Below, in pieces: positions 16,539-23,724 of a DNA stretch of 64,000 nt; the stretch's first letter is position 1, and each line of letters starts with the position of its first letter. The translations under genes were made by a program, and so were the position numbers. This DNA comes from Rhodothermales bacterium (GTDB lineage: Bacteria; Bacteroidota; Rhodothermia; Rhodothermales; VXPQ01), in assembly GCA_022825385.1 (NCBI GenBank), contig JAJDWX010000042.1, forward strand, positions 49,071 to 113,070. The letters are read 5' to 3'. The notes beneath the pieces were generated by a model. That model saw nothing but the letters and a program-made list of their open reading frames with translations, made no database searches and had not been told where the DNA came from.

Positions 16539-16555
16539 TTCGGCGCGGCGCCGTG

Positions 16556-16582
16556 CGCAGCGCGCGCCGGGGCTGCGTTTTT
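16556..16582 (+). terminator. Intrinsic terminator after bshC
   Basis: CGCAGC at 16556-16561 pairs with GCTGCG at 16572-16577 across a 10-base loop and is followed by TTTTT. It sits 18 bases after the bshC stop, between bshC and the convergent OLD-like gene. Confidence 0.5.
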
Positions 16583-16651
16583 CGGGCGGCGCTTTCTGGA
16601 TTCGGAAGGATTTCCCGAAGCCGGGACGCGGGGCGCGTTGCAGGATGCGGC

Positions 16652-18214
16652 TTATGGTTGGCGCCAGGCCGCGATGCGTTCTTCGAATTCCACGAGGAAG
16701 CGCGCCATGTCTCCACGCTTTTTTTCCGCTTCCGTGCGTCCGGCGAGGCGGGCGATGTCCTGGGGCGGGCGATTCAGATTGTCGGCCAGCGCGTTGAGCG
16801 ACGATTTTATGAAAGACGTTTGCTGTACGCCCCCTTCTACAAGTTGCTCGATCTCTTGCATACTGCGCTCCAGACCCGGCTGCGTACTGCCCAGCGCAGC
16901 GGCGTATTCCTGCGGATGCTCGCGAAGGCGATTCCATACCCAGTGTTCCGGGGAGGCGTCGCCAGGCAGGAATACGAGCCGCGCATGATGTCCGTACCGT
17001 TCCGCGGCTTGTTCGATTTTATGCTCCGCATCCCGGGCGTCGCCGTCCATAACCATCAGAAAGTCCCTCAATTTGCCGAATTTGCCCAGCGTATGCACAT
17101 GCGCGGGAAATTCGTCTCGACCGGTATTTCTTCCGACCAATACGTCGTCGGGCCGTAAATCCATGACCGGATTGAGCGCGTCCAGTACGCCGCGGATCAC
17201 GGATTCGGCAATGGCGTCTTCGCACAGGATGGAGAGCTGGTCGCGCGATTGTCCGTAGAGGGCTTTCTGGAAAATGTCTCGCCAGACGGGCATGAGACGA
17301 ACTTCCGCCGTGCGCTCGTCCCGGTCGAGAAACAACCTTCCGTCCGGCGGTACGCTGTCGAGCACGACCGGGCTGTGCGACGCCACAATGATCTGCAATT
17401 TTTGCCGCAGGGCAATGCGTTGCAGCTCCAGCATGGTTTGTTGCTGCGTATACGGATGCAGGCCCGCTTCGATCTCGTCGATAAGAATCAGCGCGTTTTC
17501 GAGGCGGGAAATATCTCTCGAAATGCGCAGGATGGCCCGCTCGCCGGAAGACATATGAAATTCGGAATACCTTGCGGCTTGTTCGTGTTCGGTTTCGGCG
17601 AACAGCAGATTCCTGTCTCCCGATGCGATGATGGACAGATTCCGATAGCGCCGCCGCAGGATCCGATGCGCAAAGATGAGCAGGTCGGGGGTAAGGGCTT
17701 CCGTCGCGAATTCCTTGCGCGCAAGTTGCAGCAAGCCGCGTACTTCGGATGGATTCGTGAGGTTGGCCAGCGTACGCAGGTATACGGTTCGCTCGGGTTG
17801 CTTGCCGCCCTTTCGTCCCCTGAAACTGCGGTTCCAGGATTTGCCCCGGTTCCAGTCCATGGGGTAGTTGGCGCCCTCGTGGATGTAGTCGAACGCCAGT
17901 TCCGTGCGTTCTATCGAATCCGAAAGTTCCTGTTGCCGCCGATTGTCGAAATTGGGAAAGAGGCTGCTTGGCGTCAGGTCCTTCGGTTTTCGCCCGGGGT
18001 CCCGATATGCGCAGGCGCAGGCGAACAGCACCGTGGATTTGCCGCATCCATTGGGCCCGGCCAGTACGCTAACGGGATACGTAAAAGGTACGCGCAGGTC
18101 CTGGATACCCCGCAGGTTTCGGATGCGGATGGATTGCAGCGCGTGGTCGCGCCGGTTGTTGTCCGCTCTCAGCGCATCCCACACTTCCTGTAGTTGCTTG
18201 TCTATTAGCGGCAT
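16652..18214 (-). CDS. OLD-like AAA ATPase with probable TOPRIM nuclease domain
   Basis: On the minus strand, 520 residues from the ATG ending at 18214; an upstream ATG at 18268 would add 18 residues. The ABC-type ATPase core has Walker A GPNGCGKST, a signature-like MSSGERAIL, Walker B ALILIDEIEAGLHP and the switch VASHSPVV. After it comes ILCEDAIAESVIRGVLDAL, and later FLMVMDGDARDAE, which fit the Glu and Asp-x-Asp positions of a TOPRIM fold as in OLD-family nucleases. OLD proteins act against phages or in DNA repair. No partner such as a UvrD-like helicase is adjacent, so it would be a single-gene OLD. It sits just upstream of the 19-23 kb defence-like island. Confidence 0.78.
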   Translation of the reverse strand: MPLIDKQLQEVWDALRADNNRRDHALQSIRIRNLRGIQDLRVPFTYPVSVLAGPNGCGKSTVLFACACAYRDPGRKPKDLTPSSLFPNFDNRRQQELSDSIERTELAFDYIHEGANYPMDWNRGKSWNRSFRGRKGGKQPERTVYLRTLANLTNPSEVRGLLQLARKEFATEALTPDLLIFAHRILRRRYRNLSIIASGDRNLLFAETEHEQAARYSEFHMSSGERAILRISRDISRLENALILIDEIEAGLHPYTQQQTMLELQRIALRQKLQIIVASHSPVVLDSVPPDGRLFLDRDERTAEVRLMPVWRDIFQKALYGQSRDQLSILCEDAIAESVIRGVLDALNPVMDLRPDDVLVGRNTGRDEFPAHVHTLGKFGKLRDFLMVMDGDARDAEHKIEQAAERYGHHARLVFLPGDASPEHWVWNRLREHPQEYAAALGSTQPGLERSMQEIEQLVEGGVQQTSFIKSSLNALADNLNRPPQDIARLAGRTEAEKKRGDMARFLVEFEERIAAWRQP

Positions 18215-18494
18215 GTGATTCTTTTGCAGGCGTCTTGCAGCGCGGCGGGGTACGGGCATTCCTTTCATAATATAACGTCTGCGCCCTTCAGGTATTTCCC
18301 CGAATCCGCCGGATGCTGCGGGCCGGGCGATTTGTGCGCTTTGCGGATGCGGGAAGAATTTTCAAGAAATATGGGGCGGCTCCGGATATTTCCGAGCTGG
18401 AGGGTGGTCGCCCCTGTCTCCGGGCCTTTCTGCCCTCGCGTTCCTTTTTAAGAGGGGACTTGCGAGATACCCCGGCGCTATTTACCTTAACCCC

Positions 18495-18992
18495 ATGCCT
18501 TCCATTTTCCGCGCCATATTGACGCTGGGGATGCTGGCGCTTGTCGCTCCGGCGGCGGCGCAGCCTTCCGCGGACCTGCCGCCCTCCGACCTTTCGCCTG
18601 AGGGGGTTCGGGTCGTCATTGACCAACTGTTCGATGGCATGCGGGCGGGGGACAGCACCATGGTTCGCCAAACGCTGCACCCGGCGGCTCGCTTGCAATC
18701 TGCTTTCGTGCACGCCGAGACCGGGGAGCCTGTGCTGTCCACGGGCAGCGTGGATCGGTTCGTAGAGGCGGTGGGAACGCCCCATGACGAGGTATGGGAC
18801 GAGAAGATATGGGACGTGGAGATTGCCGTAGATGGACATTTGGCCCAGGCATGGATGAATTACGCCTTTTTTCTCGGGGAGACGCTCAGCCATTGCGGCG
18901 TGAACGCTTTGCACTTGTTCCACGACGGCGCCGTCTGGAAGATTACGCAGATTACCGATACGCGACGGCGGACGGGGTGTGGGGTGGAGTAG
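18495..18992 (+). CDS. Secreted NTF2-like (SnoaL-type) domain protein
   Basis: A 165-residue protein with a signal peptide (MPSIFRAILTLGMLALVAPAAAQ). The mature part matches the cone-shaped NTF2-like fold: LSPEGVRVVIDQLFDGMRAGDSTMVRQTLHPAARLQS, then an alternating strand region, HLAQAWMNYAFFLG, and HLFHDGAVWKITQITDTRR at the end. Many Bacteroidota carry such periplasmic NTF2-like proteins, and their substrates are unknown. It is transcribed divergently from the OLD-like gene across about 280 bases and lies just left of the first A+T-rich box. It is probably the last chromosomal backbone gene before the island. Confidence 0.72.
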   Translation: MPSIFRAILTLGMLALVAPAAAQPSADLPPSDLSPEGVRVVIDQLFDGMRAGDSTMVRQTLHPAARLQSAFVHAETGEPVLSTGSVDRFVEAVGTPHDEVWDEKIWDVEIAVDGHLAQAWMNYAFFLGETLSHCGVNALHLFHDGAVWKITQITDTRRRTGCGVE

Positions 18993-19062
18993 AGGGAATG
19001 GGGCCATTCCGCATGGGTAGAAGGGCTACATTGTGGACGATATAATAGTATGGAAAAGGGCA

Positions 19063-19114
19063 GGTTAAAAAATTTAACCTTTGCATTTCGGAACCTTAAT
19101 TATTAAATTTTGCC
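19063..19114 (-). repeat. A+T box, degenerate copy 1 (left side of the defence-like island)
   Basis: Read on the minus strand, TTAATAATTAAGG and TTAAATTTTTTAACC are two related A+T-rich units 29 bases apart, with CCGAAAT between them. This is the spacing and order of the better copies at 37172 and 62830. The gap between the NTF2-like gene and the AAA ATPase gene (about 310 bases) holds this box. The rest shows no gene or clear structure. Confidence 0.5.
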
Positions 19115-19306
19115 GCGAGCGGGGATGTCGCACAGGCGCGGCGGTATACTGGAGACCCCTTGGTATGCTGCGCTTGCGATGCCTCGGCGGAGAGGATTTT
19201 TCAAGCGGAGAACCTTTCGTAGCATACAGGCCAACCCGGAAGGCGGCGCTTGTCCGCAAGGGAATCAACGCCTATTTTGACGCTCGTCGCAGCAACTACC
19301 CATTCC

Positions 19307-20815
19307 ATGCCTGTCCCACCCAGCCATACCATTCTGGAAGTAACGGACTTTGGCCCGATCGTCAGGGCAAGGATCGAACTGCGGCCGCTGACGGTGTTCG
19401 TTGGGCCGGGCAATACGGGCAAGTCGTATCTGGCGACGCTCATCTATGCGCTGCACCGGCATTTCAACCGGCATCGCAGGGAGATGCGTTATTGGCATCC
19501 AGAGAAAAGGCCTGCGCTGCGCGATGCGCTGACCGACTGGATGCAAACGATCAACGAGGGACGGGAAAGCGTGGAGGATGACCGTATCGCGTTGCCGGAG
19601 CCCTTGAGAGAGGAAATACGCGGCTTGCTCCATGAAAGAGGCGCATATTTTTGCGATGAGCTTTCTCGATGCTTTGGATTGGGCCGAACCCGCTCGCTGA
19701 CGCGCAAAGGCAGCCGGCAAACCGCTCGCATTGTTTTGCGCAAGCAGCCGACGCCGGATTCCCTGTTGTTCGAACAGGCGTTTTCGCTCACGGCAAGGGG
19801 ACTAGACGATGTCCGTACCGTGCTTTCCGAAGAGTTATCGTCGCCCGCGGACGAATCGGTCCCAATAGGGGACGATCTCAAGGAAATAGACTATTTGCGT
19901 CGTCAGGCCCGGGTTATGGAGCCAATGGTCGTTCGAGAAAACGAAGCGCGGTGGAATGCTTTCTCCTGGGACCTCATGGAGCATCTGGCGGGCGTGATTT
20001 TGCCGCAGATTGTGGGCAAATTGCATGCGCAGGCGCATTACCTTCCTGCGGACCGAACGGGGGTCATGCGCACCCATCGCCTGTTGCTCGGTTCGTTGAT
20101 AGAGCAGGCCGCGCAGTCGCGTCGCAGCGATCCATTGCCGGACCTTTCGGGCGTGGTGAGCGATTTTCTGAGGCAACTCATCCAGTTCGGCGACCTTTCC
20201 GATCTGCAAAGTGGTGGGATGCCCGAACTTGCCGCGTGCATGGAACAGGCAGTATTAAAAGGTTCGGTAGGTATTGAAACGTCCGCGACAGGCATGCCTT
20301 CGTTTTTTTACCGACCCGACGGCTGGGTAAGGGCGCTTGCCCTGATGCATGCCTCCTCCATGGTATCGGAACTGGCGCCGGTCGTGCTATATTTGCGTCA
20401 TGTGATTCGGCCGGGCGACATGTTGATTATCGAAGAGCCGGAAGCGCATCTGCACCCGGCCTTGCAGGTCGAATTCACTCGCCAGCTCGCCGCGCTTGTT
20501 CATGCAGGAGTCCGGGTGGTTATCACTACGCACAGCGAATGGGTGCTGGAGACGGTCGCCAATCTGGTGCAGGCGTCGAGACTTTCTGAAGAGCGAAGAA
20601 AAGGAATCGAAGGCGCAGAGCCGGCGCTCCGTCCCGATCAGGTTGGAGCATGGTTGTTCAAATCCGGTACTCGCCCGAAAGGGGCGGTCGTGCAAGAACT
20701 GGAACTGGATACGGAAACGGGTCTTTTCCAAACGGATTTCGACGATGTAAGCCTGGAGTTGTACAACGACGGCATAAAAATATCCAATCGCATACAAGAC
20801 AGCGAGCCGGAATGA
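19307..20815 (+). CDS. AAA-family ATPase (ABC/SMC-like, AAA15 type), putative defence protein
   Basis: ATG 19307 gives 502 residues; a TTG at 19250 would add 19. Walker A is FVGPGNTGKSY at residues 31-41, directly after a short N-terminal strand pair (TDFGPIVRARIELRPLTVFVG), as in AAA15/OLD-type ATPases. Walker B is MLIIEEPEAHLHP and the switch motif ITTHSEW follows about 30 residues later. The long middle segment contains helical arms and YLPADRTGVMRTH, seen in related SMC-like ATPases. The stop overlaps the start of the PD-(D/E)xK gene (ATGA), so the two products are likely partners. ATPase plus small nuclease is the logic of Septu and related anti-phage systems, but this exact pairing is not one I can name. 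Confidence 0.8.
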   Translation: MPVPPSHTILEVTDFGPIVRARIELRPLTVFVGPGNTGKSYLATLIYALHRHFNRHRREMRYWHPEKRPALRDALTDWMQTINEGRESVEDDRIALPEPLREEIRGLLHERGAYFCDELSRCFGLGRTRSLTRKGSRQTARIVLRKQPTPDSLLFEQAFSLTARGLDDVRTVLSEELSSPADESVPIGDDLKEIDYLRRQARVMEPMVVRENEARWNAFSWDLMEHLAGVILPQIVGKLHAQAHYLPADRTGVMRTHRLLLGSLIEQAAQSRRSDPLPDLSGVVSDFLRQLIQFGDLSDLQSGGMPELAACMEQAVLKGSVGIETSATGMPSFFYRPDGWVRALALMHASSMVSELAPVVLYLRHVIRPGDMLIIEEPEAHLHPALQVEFTRQLAALVHAGVRVVITTHSEWVLETVANLVQASRLSEERRKGIEGAEPALRPDQVGAWLFKSGTRPKGAVVQELELDTETGLFQTDFDDVSLELYNDGIKISNRIQDSEPE

Positions 20816-21279
20816 GTGATACGGTTGCAAAGATTGCCTGCATGGTGCCCGGCAGTTGCCGCACTTCCCATTGCGACAAAGACAAATGCCGGGTTGATTT
20901 GGACGAGGCGCCGCAGGTGCGGATCATTGTCGATATGGACTGTACAGCACTGTCGATTTCGAATGCTGTAAAACGGTGCGATTATCTATTCGTTGGCCAA
21001 GATCGCAACGTGACCTGGGTCGCTCCGATTGAACTGAAGAGCGGAAAATTCAGCGTTAGTGCTGTCCTGGAGCAACTTGAAGGAGGAATACGAATGGCGA
21101 ATATATGGCTTCCCCAAGGAATTTCCTTCCAGTTTGTTCCTGTCTTAGCGTGCAGAAAAACGCCCCATCGAAAAGATATCGAAAGACTTCGCGCGAGGAA
21201 ACTGCGATTGCGTGGACAACGCAAGAGCATAGCGGTGATTAAATGCGGTGATCGATTGAGGGAGGCTCTTGACATATGA
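20812..21279 (+). CDS. Small PD-(D/E)xK nuclease-like protein with an N-terminal four-cysteine cluster
   Basis: 155 residues, start overlapping the ATPase stop and end overlapping the DUF1156 remnant, each by four bases. The first 26 residues have Cys10, Cys16, Cys21 and Cys26, which could hold zinc or an iron-sulfur cluster. The segment DYLFVGQ (Asp57) then IELKSGK (Glu74-x-Lys76) is the classic PD-(D/E)xK nuclease core, with earlier acids Asp41/Asp43. A helix, SAVLEQLEGGIRMA, follows as expected. No named family is recognised. I infer that it is the effector nuclease controlled by the upstream ATPase. The fold call rests on motif and spacing only. Confidence 0.6.
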   Translation: MSDTVAKIACMVPGSCRTSHCDKDKCRVDLDEAPQVRIIVDMDCTALSISNAVKRCDYLFVGQDRNVTWVAPIELKSGKFSVSAVLEQLEGGIRMANIWLPQGISFQFVPVLACRKTPHRKDIERLRARKLRLRGQRKSIAVIKCGDRLREALDI

Positions 21280-21404
21280 CGACAGGCCGCAAAAAACTCA
21301 TCGAAGTAGCCCTGCCGCTGGACGCGATCAACAAGGCGGAACCGACATTCAACGAAGCGGTGGACCTCGGTCAGCCGTCGGGCGGTGTGGCCGATATGGC
21401 TTGA
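21276..21404 (+). pseudogene. Truncated start of a DUF1156 (anti-phage methylase) gene
   Basis: An ATG overlapping the previous stop opens a 42-residue frame that begins MTTGRKKLIEVALPLDAIN. KKLIEVALPLDAINKA is the hallmark N-terminus of DUF1156 proteins, large DNA methylases found in anti-phage loci with DUF499 ATPases and helicases. In intact genes the text continues into an arginine-rich SIRHGHPSTLHLWWARRP-type motif. Here it breaks after about 21 residues and stops at 21402-21404. The downstream bases to about 21610, in the same frame past the stop, encode a short cysteine-rich stretch (CTTC, CPAC) that may be a further scrap. I read this as the scar of an internal deletion. Confidence 0.6.
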
Positions 21405-21610
21405 AACTTGGCCTCAGACTCTATGCGCTGCACGACGTGCAAGAAGCCCCCGGCTCAGGCGGCTTGCCCCGCATGCCTGTCGGCAGATTCGAGCATATTT
21501 GGGCATGAATCGGAACCCCGGGAGCCGAATTTCATTGACTTGACCACGGCGTATTGCCGATGCGGCGCGATGCCTGCTATGCGCCCCAAGCCCGATTCTG
21601 CATTGTACCG

Positions 21611-23278
21611 ATGTCTCTCGCTGCGCAAATTATTGACCAACAGGTGTCCGGCATTGTCGAGAAGCGCTCCGATGCTTTGAGCAATGCGCTTGGGTCAGGC
21701 GCCGACGAGCAGAGGAAACGCTCGATAGCGTTCCTCTTCCTTGTCGCGAAAACAGCGTTTGACCTGACGGATGACGAGGCGCTCGACGGCATTGTGGACG
21801 GAGGAGACGATTTCGGGGTCGATGCGTTGTATTTCGAATCGCCCGACGACGGCGAGCTGCACATTACGCTGATACAGGGGAAATACAAAAAGAATCTTGA
21901 CGGGAACGCGGCGTTTCCCGAGAACGGTATTGCCGGTATGATTGGCGCGATCAGAACGCTTTTCGATCCGGCCAAACCGGTGAGTCTAAATCGCCGCCTG
22001 GAGCAGCGGATTGAGGACATACGTTCCTTCGTCAAGGAGGGCGCGATTCCGCGCGTCACTGCGGTCGCTGTAAACAATGGCGTACGGTGGACTGAGCAAG
22101 CGCAACGACGGATAGACAATGCAAGCAAGGATTTTGGAGGACAGGTCGAGTGGCGTTATATCGGATCTGAGGAACTCCTTGCCTTGTTGCAGGCTCAAAA
22201 GCCGATCAGCGCAGAATTGCAATTCAACGGCCAGGCGCTTGTCGAAACATTCGACTTCCGTCGCGTACTGGTCGGGCGAATATCCGTCGCCGAGCTTGCA
22301 CGGCTTACCAATGCGTACGACAATGCGTTATTTGAGCGAAATATTCGCCGGTACCTGGGTTTGAAGGGCAATCGCGTGAACGAGGCGGTCGCCGCCACGC
22401 TTCGCGAACCCGGGGATCGTTCGAATTTTTATTTTTACAACAATGGCGTTACCATCACCTGTTCGCAGTTTCGCTACAATGCGCTCCAAAGAGATAACTG
22501 GCAGGTGCAGATTAATGGCTTGCAAATCGTCAACGGCGGACAAACGGCGCGCACCGTTCAGCAAATAGCAAGAGAGGTTGGTCCAGAAATTGGCGAAGCG
22601 GAAGTTCTTGTCCGTATATACGAGCTTCCTCAAGACGATAATGAACTCGTTGGAGCGATTACGTTCGCTACGAATAGTCAAAACCCGGTCGATCTGAGGG
22701 ACCTGAAAGCCAACGATCCTCGCCAGAAGCACCTTGGTACGTCCATTGTTGCATTGGGATACAAGTACCGCGCCAAGCGGGAGGATCGTTCGGTATCGCC
22801 TGACGAATTTACGAGCGCGGTGGTTGCCGAAGCCGTCCTCGCAATTTGGCGCCGCCGTCCCCATCAGGCAAGATTCAGTGGCCGGAAGCACTTCGGAGCG
22901 TTATATAGCAGAATTTTTTCCGAAGACCTGAATGGCGCCCAGGCGATCATTGCCGCGCTGCTGCTGAGGCATACGGAAAACCGACGAAAAAGGCCTCCCC
23001 GTGATACCCCGGATTTTCTTGCTTACGGTTCCCGGTTCGTCGCCATGCTCATGGGAAAATATCTTCTGGAGGATATGGATATTGCCCTCGACAAACTTAC
23101 CCATCGCAATTTTGAGCGTGCCCGCGAACGGGTTCAACACAACGCCGAAGAATATGCGAACCGCGCCGAGGCGCAGATCGAAGAGGCACTGGATACCTTG
23201 TTCAACGGTCGAGCGCGTACGCTGCAACGCCTGTCCGCGACCTTCCGCCGCGCCGATCTTATAGAGTTGCTTCTGTAG
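21611..23278 (+). CDS. AIPR-family (abortive infection phage resistance) protein
   Basis: ATG 21611 gives 555 residues; the frame is open upstream, but that part does not resemble the family. The AIPR domain is clear in the middle: NFYFYNNGVTITCSQF, QVQINGLQIVNGGQTARTVQQIA and ITFATNSQNPVDLRDLKAND. The N-terminal region has FGVDALYF (Asp71) and LIQGKYKK (Gln89-x-Lys91), which fit a D...QxK variant of the restriction-endonuclease fold as in Mrr-like enzymes. AIPR proteins were named from lactococcal phage-abortive systems. It lies about 200 bases after the DUF1156 scar on the same strand and closes the island. Confidence 0.86.
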   Translation: MSLAAQIIDQQVSGIVEKRSDALSNALGSGADEQRKRSIAFLFLVAKTAFDLTDDEALDGIVDGGDDFGVDALYFESPDDGELHITLIQGKYKKNLDGNAAFPENGIAGMIGAIRTLFDPAKPVSLNRRLEQRIEDIRSFVKEGAIPRVTAVAVNNGVRWTEQAQRRIDNASKDFGGQVEWRYIGSEELLALLQAQKPISAELQFNGQALVETFDFRRVLVGRISVAELARLTNAYDNALFERNIRRYLGLKGNRVNEAVAATLREPGDRSNFYFYNNGVTITCSQFRYNALQRDNWQVQINGLQIVNGGQTARTVQQIAREVGPEIGEAEVLVRIYELPQDDNELVGAITFATNSQNPVDLRDLKANDPRQKHLGTSIVALGYKYRAKREDRSVSPDEFTSAVVAEAVLAIWRRRPHQARFSGRKHFGALYSRIFSEDLNGAQAIIAALLLRHTENRRKRPPRDTPDFLAYGSRFVAMLMGKYLLEDMDIALDKLTHRNFERARERVQHNAEEYANRAEAQIEEALDTLFNGRARTLQRLSATFRRADLIELLL

Positions 23279-23305
23279 GGTTGGTTTTGCGCCCGTCAAG
23301 CGGCC

Positions 23306-23353
23306 ACCTTAATAATTAAGGCATGAAAAATTCCGACTTAAAAAATTAAAGTA
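23306..23353 (+). repeat. A+T box, copy 2 (right side of the defence-like island)
   Basis: ACCTTAATAATTAAGGCA at 23306-23323 and ACTTAAAAAATTAAAGTA at 23336-23353 are two A+T-rich units 30 bases apart, with GAAAAATT between them. The layout is the same as the copies at 37172 and 62830, though the second unit has drifted. Confidence 0.65.
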
Positions 23354-23458
23354 TCCCATTTTTTGCCTTTTTTCCTCCAGTTGTACTCCGCCCTCCGTAC
23401 CTGCACTCATGCACCGCGGCGCGAAAAATCTTCCTGATCTGCCTTTTTCAATCAGCCC

Positions 23459-23505
23459 GCCTTAATAATTTAGGCGCGAAAATTTGAACTTAAAAAAGTA
23501 AGGCG
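23459..23505 (+). repeat. A+T box, copy 3 (right side of the defence-like island)
   Basis: CTTAATAATTTAGGCG at 23461-23476 and ACTTAAAAAAGTAAGGCG at 23488-23505, with GCGAAAATTTG between, reproduce the two-unit box. It lies about 155 bases after copy 2 in the same orientation. Confidence 0.7.
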
Positions 23506-23724
23506 CCCTCTCGCAGGCCCGCGCAGCGTCTCAATAGTTTCCTCCCCCCTGCGCCTGTATCCCGTCTCCTGCGCCATATCCCGATTTCACATCTGCATTC
23601 CCCAGGCGCCGCGCCTCCGGCGCCCCACGGTAATATCCTCTTCCGTCCCGCCTCCCCGAACCCTTTCCCCCCGCAAAGAGTATGTACCCGCCTTGACCGA
23701 TATTTCCTTCACCGAGAGCAGAAC

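Larger units (their letters stand above)
23279..23724. other. Intergenic region between the AIPR gene and leuS
   Basis: About 446 bases without a gene. It holds two A+T boxes (23306-23353 and 23459-23505). Between them is a pyrimidine-rich stretch (23345-23455) with no clear hairpin, and after them another C-rich stretch leading to leuS. No transposase, tRNA or integrase remnant is seen. Confidence 0.7.

Noticed and set aside
19081..19581. 166-codon plus-strand frame overlapping the start of the AAA ATPase
   Set aside because: Out of frame with the ATPase, whose Walker A motif lies in the overlap; the alternative frame has no motif.
23306..23505. A+T boxes as a CRISPR array
   Set aside because: Only two-unit blocks with drifting sequence and an almost constant short spacer; no cas genes and no set of unique spacers.
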